A DNA stretch of 64,000 nucleotides from CAWGXZ01 sp963826695 (GTDB lineage: Bacteria > Pseudomonadota > Gammaproteobacteria > Burkholderiales > Burkholderiaceae_C), in assembly GCA_963826695.1 (NCBI GenBank), contig CAWGXZ010000002.1:56344-120343 (forward strand). Reading direction: 5' to 3'. Numbering within the stretch: the first letter of the stretch is position 1; every line of letters starts with the position of its first letter. The notes below the pieces were generated by a model. It had not been told where the DNA came from. It searched no databases and worked only from the letters and a program-made list of their open reading frames with translations. Shown in pieces: positions 1-9,059 of the stretch. The position numbers and the translations under genes were made by a program.

Positions 1-289
1 CCGACGCCATCACCCCCGAGCCGGTGTAGGGAATGCCCAGCAGTTCGAGTGCACCCTGCACCGTGCCGTCCTCGCCGAAGCGGCCGTGCAGCGCAACGAA
101 GCAGCGGGCGAAGCCGTCGCGGCGCAACTCGGCCAGGTCGCGCCCGGCCGGATCGAATGCATGCGCATCGACGCCCTGCGCGCGCAAGGCGGCCAGCACC
201 CCACCGCCCGACAGCAGCGAAATCTCGCGCTCGGCCGAGCGGCCGCCCATCAGCACGGCGACCTTGCCCAAAGCGGGTGCCTGGCTCAT
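1..289 (-). CDS. ddlB: D-alanine--D-alanine ligase, N-terminal part (runs off the window)
   Basis: Only the first 96 codons are present. The translation opens MSQAPALGKVAVLMGGRSAE and continues with REISLLSGGGVLAAL and VALHGRFGEDGTVQGALELL, the typical N-terminal ATP-grasp ligase signature of Ddl (GGxSxEREISLxSG and LHGxxGEDGxxQG). The enzyme joins two D-alanines in the cytoplasm to make the dipeptide that MurF adds to the peptidoglycan precursor. The ATG overlaps the murC stop as ATGA, so translation is probably coupled, and ddl is the last visible gene of this dcw cluster. The rest of the protein lies to the left of the window. Confidence 0.95.
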   Translation of the reverse strand, partial: MSQAPALGKVAVLMGGRSAEREISLLSGGGVLAALRAQGVDAHAFDPAGRDLAELRRDGFARCFVALHGRFGEDGTVQGALELLGIPYTGSGVMAS

Positions 290-1695
290 CGCGGCGCCTT
301 TCGCCGTTCCGGGACGAGTTGCGCCGGCAGCTGGCCGATCGACCCGGCGCCCATCGTGATGACGACGTCGCCGTCGCGCGCCTGCCGCAGCAGCGACTGC
401 GGCAGATCGGCGATGTCGTCGACGAAGATCGGATCGACCCGGCCGTCGAGGCGCAAGGCACGCGCGAGCGCGCGCCCGTCGGCAGCGACCACCGGCGCCT
501 CGCCGGCGGCGTACACCTCGGTGAGCAGCACCATGTCGGCGGTGCCGAGCACCCTGACGAAGTCCTCGAAGCAGTCGCGGGTGCGGGTGTAGCGGTGCGG
601 CTGGAAAGCCAGCACCAGCCGCCGGCCGGGGAACGCACCGCGCGCAGCGGCGATCGTCGCCGCCATCTCGACCGGATGATGGCCGTAATCGTCGACCAGC
701 GTGAAGTGGCCGCCCTCCGGAAGCTCGATTTCGCCGTGTCGCTGGAAGCGGCGACCGACGCCGCGGAATTCAGCCAGCGCCTTGACGATCGCGGCGTCCG
801 GCAGTTCGAGCTCGGTCGCCACGGCGATCGCCGCCAGCGCGTTGCGCACGTTGTGCTCGCCCGGCAGGTTGAGCGTGACGTCGAGGTCGGCCAGCACCGA
901 GCCATTGCGCCGCTGCACGCCGAAGCGCATGCCCCCCTCGACCGCCCGCACTTCGGTGGCGCGGACCATCGCCTCGGCGCCGAAGCCGTAACTGACGATC
1001 GGCCGCGAAACCATCGGCATGATCGACGCCACGCCCGGGTCGTCGCTGCAGGCGATTGCCGCGCCGTAGAACGGCATGCGGTGGATGAAGTCGACGAAGG
1101 CCTGCTTCAGCCGCGCGAAGTCGTGGCCGTAGGTCTCCATGTGGTCGGCGTCGATGTTCGTGACCACCGCCATCACCGGCAGCAGGTTGAGGAACGAGGC
1201 GTCCGATTCGTCGGCCTCGACGACGATGTAGTCACCCGAGCCGAGCCGCGAATTGGCGCCCGCCGCATTCAGCCGGCCACCGATGACGAAGGTCGGATCG
1301 ACCCCTGCTTCGGCAAGCACGCTGGTGATCAGGCTGGTGGTGGTGGTCTTGCCGTGCGTTCCGGCGATGGCGATGCCGAGCTTCAGCCGCATCAGTTCGG
1401 CCAGCATCAGCGCGCGCGGCACCAGCGGTATGCGGGCTGCGCGGGCGGCCATCACTTCGGGGTTGTCGGACTGCACCGCGGTCGAGGTGACCACCGCATC
1501 GGCCCCTGCGATCTGCGCTGCCGCATGGCCGACAAAGACGCGCACGCCCAGCGACGCCAGTCGGCGCAGCGTGCTGCTGTCGCTCTGGTCCGAGCCGGTG
1601 ACGGTGAAGCCGAGGTTGTGCAGGATCTCGGCAATGCCGGACATGCCAGCGCCACCGACGCCGACGAAATGAATCTGCTTGACGGCGTGCTTCAT
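286..1695 (-). CDS. murC: UDP-N-acetylmuramate--L-alanine ligase
   Basis: The product is 469 aa (E. coli MurC is 491) and adds L-alanine to UDP-MurNAc in the cytoplasm. The N-terminal Rossmann-like motif HFVGVGGAGMSGIAEIL covers residues 9-25, and the ATP-binding loop GTHGKTTT lies at residues 112-119. The central domain has VVEADESDASFL and the C-terminal domain has DDYGHHPVE, all Mur-ligase landmarks. The frame stays open far upstream, but the start is placed at the ATG whose first bases overlap the murG stop (ATGA), because homology begins at once with KHAVKQIHFVGVGG. It lies between murG and ddl with overlaps at both ends. Confidence 0.98.
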   Translation of the reverse strand: MKHAVKQIHFVGVGGAGMSGIAEILHNLGFTVTGSDQSDSSTLRRLASLGVRVFVGHAAAQIAGADAVVTSTAVQSDNPEVMAARAARIPLVPRALMLAELMRLKLGIAIAGTHGKTTTTSLITSVLAEAGVDPTFVIGGRLNAAGANSRLGSGDYIVVEADESDASFLNLLPVMAVVTNIDADHMETYGHDFARLKQAFVDFIHRMPFYGAAIACSDDPGVASIMPMVSRPIVSYGFGAEAMVRATEVRAVEGGMRFGVQRRNGSVLADLDVTLNLPGEHNVRNALAAIAVATELELPDAAIVKALAEFRGVGRRFQRHGEIELPEGGHFTLVDDYGHHPVEMAATIAAARGAFPGRRLVLAFQPHRYTRTRDCFEDFVRVLGTADMVLLTEVYAAGEAPVVAADGRALARALRLDGRVDPIFVDDIADLPQSLLRQARDGDVVITMGAGSIGQLPAQLVPERRKAPR

Positions 1696-2780
1696 GCGGG
1701 AACAGCGAGGGTTTCGAGTCGGTCGGCCACACGCGCGGCAGCATGCGGCCGGGCCAGCGCGCGCGCCTTCTGCGCCATCGCCGCAAGCGCGGTGCGGCTC
1801 AGGCCACGCAGCAGCTCGGCGAGTCGCGGCGGGCTCAGTTCGGCCTGCGGCAGATGGATCGCCGCGCCGCGGCCGGCCAGCCATTCGGCGTTGTCGCGCT
1901 GGTGCGAGGTGGTGCTGACCACCAGCGGCACCAGCACGCTGGCGACACCCGCGGCGCAGAGTTCGCTGACCGTCACGGCGCCGGCGCGGCAGACGATCAG
2001 GTCGCAGTCGGCGAGCCGTTCGGCCATGGCATCGATGAAAGGCAGCACCTCGGCATCGACGCCGGCCGCACGGTAGGCCGCCTGCACGGATTCGAGATTC
2101 GCCCGGCCGGTCTGGTGCGTGACCTGGGGCCGCTCGCCCGGCGCCAGCAGCGCGAGTGCAGCCGGGAGGCATTCGTTGAGCGCCCTGGCACCCAGGCTGC
2201 CGCCGACCAGCAGCACGCGCAGCGGCCCGCTGCGTCCGGCAAAGCGTTCCGCGGGCTCGGGCAGGGCCTCGATTTCGGCGCGCACCGGGTTGCCGGTGAC
2301 CAGCGCGTGCCGGGTGCCGGTCGCCGCCGCGCCGTCGAAGCCGAAGGCCACGCAGTCGGCCACTGGCAGCAGCGCCTTGTTGCTGAGCAGCAGCGAGGCG
2401 TCGGCATTGACCAGCATCAGCGGCTTGCCCAGCCAGCTGGCCATCAACCCGCCGGGAAAGCAGACGTAGCCGCCCATGCCGAGCACGGCGGCGGCATTGC
2501 GCCGGCGGATGATGTTGCGGCACTGCCAGAAAGCGCCGAGCAGGCGAAAGCCGCCGGTCAGCGTGTGCAGCAGCCCCTTGCCGCGCAGGCCGCTGAAGCC
2601 GATGCGGTCGAGCTCGATCCCGGCCGGTGGGACGAGCTTGTTTTCCATGCCGGTCTCCGTGCCGAGCCAGCTGATGGTCCAGCCGCGGGTCTGCATTTCC
2701 CTGGCCACAGCGAGGCCCGGAATGACGTGGCCGCCGGTGCCAGCGGCCATGATGACGAGGTGTCGGGTCGGGGAGGTCAT
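1692..2780 (-). CDS. murG: UDP-GlcNAc:undecaprenyl-PP-MurNAc-pentapeptide GlcNAc transferase
   Basis: MurG makes lipid II from lipid I at the inner face of the cytoplasmic membrane. The protein is 362 aa, close to the family norm (E. coli 355). The glycine-rich loop GTGGHVIPGLAVA is at residues 14-26. Further landmarks are LLVGGSLGARALNE, THQTGR and the C-terminal CRAGAVTVSELCAAG, which binds the UDP-sugar. The start MTSPTRHLVIMAAGTGGH is preferred; the frame runs upstream into repeat DNA with no homology. It is separated from ftsW by an unusual 759-bp gap filled by an inverted repeat, whereas most dcw clusters place these genes edge to edge. Confidence 0.98.
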   Translation of the reverse strand: MTSPTRHLVIMAAGTGGHVIPGLAVAREMQTRGWTISWLGTETGMENKLVPPAGIELDRIGFSGLRGKGLLHTLTGGFRLLGAFWQCRNIIRRRNAAAVLGMGGYVCFPGGLMASWLGKPLMLVNADASLLLSNKALLPVADCVAFGFDGAAATGTRHALVTGNPVRAEIEALPEPAERFAGRSGPLRVLLVGGSLGARALNECLPAALALLAPGERPQVTHQTGRANLESVQAAYRAAGVDAEVLPFIDAMAERLADCDLIVCRAGAVTVSELCAAGVASVLVPLVVSTTSHQRDNAEWLAGRGAAIHLPQAELSPPRLAELLRGLSRTALAAMAQKARALARPHAAARVADRLETLAVPA

Positions 2781-2895
2781 GCGCGGCCTCCAGAGCGCTT
2801 TGGATCTTATTTCTGCTTTCAGCGCTGCTTCCAGTGCTGCTTTCCGCAACTGTTCACTGCGTGAGGCTGCGCCGGGATTTCGGCCCGGCAGCCGA

Positions 2896-2927
2896 CCTCC
2901 TTTCTTTGCTTCGCCAAAGAAAGGAGG
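2896..2927. terminator. Strong hairpin in the left arm of the palindrome
   Basis: A perfect 13-bp stem (CCTCCTTTCTTTG against CAAAGAAAGGAGG) closes a 6-nt CTTCGC loop. Because it is symmetrical it would form in transcripts of either strand. On the minus strand it lies in the ftsW-murG intercistronic RNA and could attenuate, pause or protect the messenger. There is no clean U-tract, so calling it a terminator is inference. Confidence 0.5.
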
Positions 2928-3408
2928 CAAAGAAAGGCGACCCGGCGGCTGCGCCCTCCTCGCTTGCGCGAGGAGGGTCCGCTGCGGTGCTCGGCGCGCG
3001 GGGCGAGCGCGCAAACTCGCCCCGGGTACGGGGCTCAGACATGCGCGCTCGACGGCGCTGCGCGCCGCAACCCCGCCCGCCTGCGCTCCTCGCCGCATCC
3101 AACGGGAGTTCCCACTCGGCTCGCTTCGCATCGCCTCCGCGTGCTCGCTGCGCGTCGCCTGGACTCCGCGTACCGAGGGCGAAGCGAAGCGAGCCGGCCG
3201 AGGCGATGCGCAAGCGAGCCGTGGTGAATCTCCCGTTGGATGCGGCGAGGAGCGCAGGGGTTCGGGGGCAGCGGCGAAGCCGCCGGCCGCAAACTGTCTG
3301 AGCCCCTGTACCCAGGGGCGAGTTTTTGCGGTCGCCCCGGACCCCGAGCACCGCAGCGGACCCCCTGGCGAAAGCCAGGGGGCGCAGCCGCCGGGTCGCC
3401 TTTCTTTG

Positions 3409-3440
3409 CCTACTTTCTTTGGCGAAGCAAAGAAAGTAGG
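3409..3440. terminator. Strong hairpin in the right arm of the palindrome
   Basis: A second perfect 13-bp stem (CCTACTTTCTTTG against CAAAGAAAGTAGG) closes a GCGAAG loop. Compared with the left-arm hairpin, one base pair has changed on both sides (C-G to A-T), so pairing is preserved by a compensatory substitution. That supports selection on the folded form, not on the sequence. It begins 100-130 bp after the ftsW stop in the direction of transcription. Confidence 0.5.
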
Positions 3441-3539
3441 TCGCCCGCGGGGGCGAAATCCCCGCAGCAGCGCTGCAAGCAGTCACCAAGTCCGCCGGCA
3501 GGGCACGGAAGCACCCGCAAGAAGCGGCCACGGTCCCGC

Positions 3540-4778
3540 TCACGACCGCCCTCCCCGCATCATCTGTCGATTCTCGATATCGACCCGGAACACCATCGCC
3601 AACGCGATCAGGTTCATCACGATTCCGGACCCGCCGAAGCTCATCAACGGCAGGGTCAGCCCCTTGGTCGGCAGAACCCCGAGGTTCACCCCCATGTTGA
3701 TGAAGGTCTGGCCCGCGATCCAGATGCCGATGCCCTGCGCGAACAGTCCCGCATAGATGCGATCCATGGCGATCGCCTGCCGGCCGATGTGGAAGATGCG
3801 CCGGCCGAGCCAGAAGAAGGCGACGATGACCAGCGCGACGCCGACGAAGCCGAGTTCCTCGCCGATCACCGCGAGCAGGAAGTCGGTGTGCGCCTCGGGC
3901 AGGTAGTGCAGCTTCTCGATGCTCGATCCGAGCCCCTGGCCGAAAAGCTCGCCGCGGCCGAAGGCGATCAGCGAATGCGACAGCTGATAGGCCTTGCCCA
4001 GCGTGTAGCGCTCGTCCCAGGGGTCGAGGTAGGCAAAGATGCGCTCGCGGCGCCAGGGGCTTGCCGAGATCATCAGCACGAAGGCGGCGATCAGCACGCC
4101 GCTGATGAGGGCGAACATCCGGCCGTTGACGCCCCCCAGGAACAGGATGCCCATGGCAATGCTCGCGATCACCAGGAAGGCGCCCATGTCGGGCTCGGCC
4201 AGCAGCAGAACGCCGAGCACCGCGACGGCAATCGCCATCGGGATCACCGCGCGCATGAAATTCTCCTGGGCGTCGATCTTGCGCACCATGTAGCCGGCGG
4301 CATACATCGCCATCGCCAGCTTGGCCAGCTCCGAGGGCTGGAAATTCATCGTGCCCAGGCTGATCCAGCGGCGGGCGCCATTCACGCCGCGGCCAATGAA
4401 GGGCAGCAGCACCAGTGCAAGCAGCACCAGCGAGACGATGAACAGCCAGGGTGCGGCCTTTTCCCAAAAGCTCATCGGCACCTGGACGACGACCACCCCC
4501 ATCAACAGGCCGATCGCGACCGAAACGGCGTGTCGGCTGATGAAATGAACCGCGCTGTAGCGTTCGAAACGCGGGTTGTCGGGCAGCGCGACCGAGGCGC
4601 TGTAGACCATCACCATGCCGAGCGCCAGCAGCCCCAGCACCACCCAGAGCAGTGCCTGGTCGAAACCGAGCAGCCCGGACCGCTGGCTGCCGGTGCGCAC
4701 CCAGTCGCTGATCGGCACCTCGGTGGCAGCCGGTGCCCGGCGGCCGGGCAGACGCAGACGCGACAGCAGCCCGTTCAT
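3540..4778 (-). CDS. ftsW: Division-specific lipid II polymerase FtsW (SEDS family)
   Basis: This 412-aa multi-pass inner-membrane protein belongs to the SEDS peptidoglycan glycosyltransferases and works with FtsI at the septum. Visible family landmarks include VMVYSAS near residues 55-62, GVNGARRWISLG, NFQPSELAKL, LLAEPDMGAFLVI, ILFLGG, QLSHSLIAFGRGELFGQGLG, LPEAHTDFLLAVIGEELGF and LPLMSFGGSG. About ten hydrophobic helices can be picked out. The ATG follows a GGAGG ribosome site and overlaps the stop of a 21-codon ORF as ATGA. Transcription continues toward murG through the 759-bp repeat-filled spacer. Confidence 0.97.
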   Translation of the reverse strand: MNGLLSRLRLPGRRAPAATEVPISDWVRTGSQRSGLLGFDQALLWVVLGLLALGMVMVYSASVALPDNPRFERYSAVHFISRHAVSVAIGLLMGVVVVQVPMSFWEKAAPWLFIVSLVLLALVLLPFIGRGVNGARRWISLGTMNFQPSELAKLAMAMYAAGYMVRKIDAQENFMRAVIPMAIAVAVLGVLLLAEPDMGAFLVIASIAMGILFLGGVNGRMFALISGVLIAAFVLMISASPWRRERIFAYLDPWDERYTLGKAYQLSHSLIAFGRGELFGQGLGSSIEKLHYLPEAHTDFLLAVIGEELGFVGVALVIVAFFWLGRRIFHIGRQAIAMDRIYAGLFAQGIGIWIAGQTFINMGVNLGVLPTKGLTLPLMSFGGSGIVMNLIALAMVFRVDIENRQMMRGGRS

Positions 4779-4840
4779 GCAGCCTCCGGCAGCACGTGCG
4801 CCATTCGCCGCAGCCGGCTCGCGGCATCGAATGAGTTCAT
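4775..4840 (-). CDS. Possible 21-codon bridging ORF between murD and ftsW
   Basis: A 21-aa frame reads MNSFDAASRLRRMAHVLPEA plus a final Ala. Its ATG overlaps the murD stop (ATGA) and its TGA overlaps the ftsW ATG (ATGA), so a ribosome finishing murD could re-initiate here and then again on ftsW. The GGAGG that serves ftsW lies inside it. No homologue is recognised. It could be a true coupling ORF or a chance reading frame of a 58-bp spacer; the exact overlap at both ends is the only support. Confidence 0.4.
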   Translation of the reverse strand: MNSFDAASRLRRMAHVLPEAA

Positions 4841-6462
4841 ACCGTCACCCCGCCGCGTTCTGCGGCGATCTCGCGCACGGCCGAGACGAACACCTCGGCG
4901 CGATGCGCGTAGTTGCGAAACATGTCCAGGCTGGCGCAGGCCGGGCTGAGCACCACGGCGTCACCCGGCTGCGCCTGCGTGAAAGCCCATTGGGTCGCGT
5001 CTTCGAGCGCGGCGTGGCGCTGCACGGGCAGTTCCGCCAGCCCGGCCGCGGCGATCGCGGCCTCGATGGCGGCGGCGTCACGGCCGACAGTGGCCACCGC
5101 CCGGGCGTGGCGGCGCAGCGGCGCGGCAAGCGGAGCGAAGTTCTGCCCTTTGCCGTCGCCCCCGAGGATCAGCACCAGCCGCGCCGGCGCGCGGTCGGCG
5201 CCGAGGCCCTCGATCGCCGCGACCGTCGCCCCGACATTGGTGCCCTTGCTGTCGTCGAACGCATCGACGCCGTCGACCGAGGCGACGAACTCGACGCGGT
5301 GCGGCTCGCCCGGGTATTCGCGCAGTGCATGCAGCATCGGCGCGAGCGGACAGCCGATGGCCAGCGCCAGCGCCAGCGCGGCCAGCGCATTGGCGGCGTT
5401 GTGCCGGCCGCGCACGCGCAGCGCCTCGGCCGGCATCAGCCGCTGCAGTGGCCATTCGCCGCCTTCGTTGGCACCTGCCCGGCCGCGGCGCGGCAATGCC
5501 AGGTCGTCGGCAACTTCGCCGCGCACCAGCCAGGCCATGCCGTTTTCGGTGACGAGGCCGAGGTCGCCCGCGCGCGTCGGCCGACCCAGGCCGAAAGCCA
5601 CCCGGGCGGCCGCCGGTGCCGGCCGCGCAGCCCTTCCCTTGGCCGCAGGCACGACAGCCTGCGCCTCGAGCGCCCCGACCGCCGGGTCGTCGCGATTGAC
5701 CACCCGCACCGTCGCCGCACCCGGCGGACCCCAGATGCGCGCCTTGGCCTCGGCATAGGCAGCCATCGAGCCGTGCCAGTCGAGGTGGTCCTCGCTGAGG
5801 TTGAGCACCGCGGCCGCGTCGGGCGCGAAATGGCGCACGCCGTCGAGCTGGAAGCTCGACAGTTCGAGCACCCAGACCTCGGGCAGCGGGTCGACCGGTG
5901 CCGTGGAAGCGTCGCTCGCACCTGCCCCAGCCGCGTCGGCCTGGTCGAGCGCATCGGCAAGCGTCTGCAGCATCGTCGGGCCGATGTTGCCGGCGGCCGC
6001 AACCCGGCGGCCGCAGCGCTCGATCAGCAGCGCCGTCATCGCGGTGGTCGTCGTCTTGCCGTTGGTGCCGGTGACCGCCACCACCTTCGGCGCATAGCCG
6101 CGGACAGCCTTCAGATCGCGCAGCGCCCGGGCGAACAGATCGACCTCGCCTTCGATCGGCACGCCACGCTGCGCCGCAGCCGCAAGCAGGCCGGCGATGC
6201 GCGGGTCGACCGGCGCCAGCCCCGGGCTCTTCAACAGCAGCGAGACGCCTTCCAGGGCGGACGCGTCGATCGCCCCGCGCAGCCGCGCGGCGGCGGGGAG
6301 CTGCGCCTGCAACGCGGCGTCGTTGGGCGCTTCGTCGCGGCTGTCCCAGACGCGCACCGCAGCGCCGAGCCGGGCACACCAGCGTGCCATCGCAAGACCC
6401 GACTCGCCGAGCCCGAGGACGAGCACGGCATGACCGCTCAAGGGTTGCAGGGTCGGCTCCAT
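4837..6462 (-). CDS. murD: UDP-N-acetylmuramoyl-L-alanine--D-glutamate ligase
   Basis: MurD adds D-glutamate to UDP-MurNAc-L-Ala. The protein is 541 aa, about 100 residues longer than E. coli MurD. The N-terminal domain starts LVLGLGESGLAMARW (residues 14-28), the P-loop VTGTNGKTTTT is at about 130-140, and LSEDHLDWHGSM and the C-terminal DDSKGTN and LILGGDGKGQ are present. The extra length is Ala/Gly/Asp-rich linker, for example around GAGASDASTAPVDPLPE, so it looks like insertions and not a fusion. The ATG overlaps the mraY stop by one base (TGATG). Confidence 0.97.
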   Translation of the reverse strand: MEPTLQPLSGHAVLVLGLGESGLAMARWCARLGAAVRVWDSRDEAPNDAALQAQLPAAARLRGAIDASALEGVSLLLKSPGLAPVDPRIAGLLAAAAQRGVPIEGEVDLFARALRDLKAVRGYAPKVVAVTGTNGKTTTTAMTALLIERCGRRVAAAGNIGPTMLQTLADALDQADAAGAGASDASTAPVDPLPEVWVLELSSFQLDGVRHFAPDAAAVLNLSEDHLDWHGSMAAYAEAKARIWGPPGAATVRVVNRDDPAVGALEAQAVVPAAKGRAARPAPAAARVAFGLGRPTRAGDLGLVTENGMAWLVRGEVADDLALPRRGRAGANEGGEWPLQRLMPAEALRVRGRHNAANALAALALALAIGCPLAPMLHALREYPGEPHRVEFVASVDGVDAFDDSKGTNVGATVAAIEGLGADRAPARLVLILGGDGKGQNFAPLAAPLRRHARAVATVGRDAAAIEAAIAAAGLAELPVQRHAALEDATQWAFTQAQPGDAVVLSPACASLDMFRNYAHRAEVFVSAVREIAAERGGVTV

Positions 6463-7640
6463 CAGCGCAGCTTCAGGCTCGCCAGCCCGATCAGGCAGAG
6501 CAGCATGGTGATGATCCAGAAGCGCACCACGACCTGCGACTCGGTCCAGCCCGACTTCTCGAAGTGGTGGTGCAGCGGCGCCATCTTGAAGATGCGCCGG
6601 CCGGTGCCGAACTTCTTCTTGGTGTACTTGAACCAGCTGACCTGCAGCATCACCGACAGCGCCTCGGCGACGAAGATGCCGCCCATGATCCCGAGGACGA
6701 TCTCCTGCCGGGTGATGACGGCAATCGTGCCGAGCGCGCCGCCGAGCGACAGCGCGCCGACGTCGCCCATGAAGACCTGCGCCGGATGGGTGTTGAACCA
6801 GAGAAACGCCAGGCCGGCGCCCGCCACCGCCGAGCAGAAGATCAGCAGCTCGCCCGACCCGGGGATGTACGGGAACAGCAGGTACTTGCTGTAGACCGAG
6901 CTGCCGGTGACATAGGCGAAGACGCCGAGCGCCGAGCCGACCATCACCACCGGCATGATCGCCAGGCCGTCGAGGCCGTCGGTCAGGTTGACCGCGTTGC
7001 TCGCACCGACGATGACGAAGTAGGTCAGCATGATGAAGCCGAAGACGCCGAGCGGATAGCTCACCGTCTTGAAGAACGGCACCAGCAGGTCGGCCTTCGG
7101 CGGCAGTTCGTTCGAAAACCCGCTCTGCACCCAGCGCATGAACAACTCGAGCACGCGGATGTTCGAGATCTCGCTGACGCTGAAGGCGAGATAGAGCGCC
7201 GCCACCAGGCCGATCGCCGATTGCCAGAAGAACTTCTCCCCCGACGGCATGCCCTCCGGATCCTTCTGCACCACCTTGCGCCAGTCGTCGACCCAGCCGA
7301 TCGCGCCGAAGCCGATCGTCACCACCATCACCACCCAGACGAAGCGGTTGCTCCAGTCGAACCAGAGCAGCGTCGACACGCCGATCGAGATCAGGATCAG
7401 CACGCCGCCCATCGTCGGCGTGCCGGTTTTTGCCAGATGCGCCTCGACGCCGTTGCTGCGAATCGGCTGGCCGATCTTCAGCGAGGTCAGGTAGCGGATC
7501 ACCCAGGGACCGAAGGCCAGGCCGATCAGCAGCGAGGTCATCGCCGCCATCACCGCGCGAAAGGTGAGGTACTGGAAGACGCGGAAATAGCCGAATTCCG
7601 GCGCCGCGCTTTGCAGCCACTGCGAAAAGCTAAACAGCAT
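6462..7640 (-). CDS. mraY: Phospho-N-acetylmuramoyl-pentapeptide-transferase
   Basis: MraY transfers phospho-MurNAc-pentapeptide to undecaprenyl phosphate, making lipid I in the inner membrane. The protein is 392 aa (betaproteobacterial members are about 389). Landmarks are KTGTPTMGGVLIL, the catalytic IGWVDDW, NAVNLTDGLDGLA, FMGDVGALSLGG and the C-terminal APLHHHFEKSGWTESQVVVRF, cut here into segments. About ten transmembrane helices are evident. The start MLFSFSQWLQSA lies 11 bp inside the 3' end of murF. The frame continues upstream within murF, but that part has no MraY homology. Confidence 0.98.
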   Translation of the reverse strand: MLFSFSQWLQSAAPEFGYFRVFQYLTFRAVMAAMTSLLIGLAFGPWVIRYLTSLKIGQPIRSNGVEAHLAKTGTPTMGGVLILISIGVSTLLWFDWSNRFVWVVMVVTIGFGAIGWVDDWRKVVQKDPEGMPSGEKFFWQSAIGLVAALYLAFSVSEISNIRVLELFMRWVQSGFSNELPPKADLLVPFFKTVSYPLGVFGFIMLTYFVIVGASNAVNLTDGLDGLAIMPVVMVGSALGVFAYVTGSSVYSKYLLFPYIPGSGELLIFCSAVAGAGLAFLWFNTHPAQVFMGDVGALSLGGALGTIAVITRQEIVLGIMGGIFVAEALSVMLQVSWFKYTKKKFGTGRRIFKMAPLHHHFEKSGWTESQVVVRFWIITMLLCLIGLASLKLR

Positions 7641-9059
7641 CGCCGGCTCCGCCTTCGCATCCAGCCGTCGCCAGCGCCGTCGCGACCCGTTCCATCCGCA
7701 TGAAGCGCGAACCCTTGACCAGCGCCGCGCCACTCGCCGGTGCCGAGGCAAGTGCCCCCAGCAGCTCGGCCATCGAGCCGAAGTGCTGCGACGGGCCGAA
7801 GGCGTCGGCCGCATGCCGGCTGGCCTCGCCGAGCGTCCAGAGACGCTCGATTCCGCGCGCCTGCGCGTAAGCGCCGACTTCGCGGTGAAACGCCGGGCCG
7901 TCCTCGCCGACCTCGCCCATGTCGCCGAGCAGCAGCCAGCGTGGCGCATCGAGCGTGGCCAGCACGTCGATCGCGGCGCGCACCGAATCCGGATTGGCGT
8001 TGTAGCTGTCGTCGATCAGCAGCATCGGTGCGCCGTGGCGCTCGACGCGCCGCAAGTCGGAGCGGCCTTTCACCGGCCGGAAGGCGCCGAGGCCGCGCAC
8101 GACAGCGTCGAGCGGGCAGCCGGCGGCCAGCGCACACGCCGCTGCCGCGAGCGCATTGCTCGCGTTGTGCCGGCCGGCGACCGCGAGCCGCAGCTCCGCG
8201 CTGCCAGCCGGGGTCCGCAGCGCAAGCCGCCAGTGGTCGCCGGCCCACTCCGCGGAGCCGCCGACGTCGGCGGCCGCAGCGGCCTCTTCATGCGTGCCCG
8301 ATTCGGCGTTGTTCCCGCCATCGAGGGCAAAGGTGCAGCAGCGGCGGGCGCCCGCCAACTGCCGCCACAGCCCGGCGAAGGCGTCGCCTGCCGGAAACAC
8401 CGCCACGCCGTCGGCAGGCAGCGCCTCGATCACGGCACCGTTCTCGCGCGCCACCGCCTCGACGCCGTTCATGAATTCCTGGTGCTCGCGCTGGGCGTTG
8501 TTGACCAGCGCAACGGTCGGCGCGGCAATCGCCGCAAGCCGGGCGATCTCGCCGGGATGGTTCATGCCGAGCTCGACCACCGCAACCCGGTGCGGTGACG
8601 GCTCGCGTTTCAGCCGCAGCAGCGTCAGCGGCAGGCCGATGTCGTTGTTGAAGTTGCCGGCGGTGGCCAGCGCCGCGTCGCCCTGCCAGGCGCGCAGCAC
8701 CGACGCCAGCATCTGCGTCACCGTGGTCTTGCCGTTGCTGCCGGTGACGGCGATCAGCGCCAGCTCGAAGCCGCGCCGCCAGCCCGCGGCCAGCTCGCCG
8801 AGGGCGCTCCGGCTGTCGCCGACCTCGAGGCCGGGCAGCCCCGCCGTGTCGAGACCGCGCTCGACCAGCAATGCCGCGGCGCCGGCCTGGCGAGCGGCGT
8901 CGAGGTGCTCGTGGGCGTCGAAACGCTCGCCCCGCAGCGCAACGAACAGGTCACCCGGCTGCAGGCTGCGGGTGTCGCTGTGCACCCGCGAAATCCGCGT
9001 CGCCGGGTCGCCCATCCGCCGCGCCGCCGGCAGCAGCGCATGGAGCTCGCCCAGCGACA

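Larger units (their letters stand above)
2867..3467. repeat. About 600-bp imperfect palindrome between ftsW and murG
   Basis: Two copies of a roughly 300-bp unit face each other, with the centre of symmetry near 3167. Reading the left arm forward and the right arm in reverse complement gives long shared blocks: the CTTTCTTTG hairpin, CGACCCGGCGGCTGCGC, GGGTCCGCTGCGGTGCTCGG, CTGCGCTCCTCGCCGCATCC and CTCCGCGTACCGAGGGCGAA. Blocks in between have diverged. No convincing protein is encoded: open frames exist on every strand, as expected at this GC content, but none resembles a family. Flanks 2781-2866 and 3468-3539 show nothing recognisable except a short imperfect direct repeat (CAGCGCTGCTT / CCAGTGCTGCTT) near 2820-2841. 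Confidence 0.85.

Noticed and set aside
49..2076. 675-aa plus-strand open frame opposite ddl, murC and murG
   Set aside because: It is antisense to three certain genes, is His/Arg/Asp-rich without any motif, and arises from codon bias at high GC.
2834..3301. Arg/Pro/Ser-rich frames inside the ftsW-murG palindrome
   Set aside because: They occur on all strands, differ between the two copies of the repeat and match no domain; the element is better read as non-coding.
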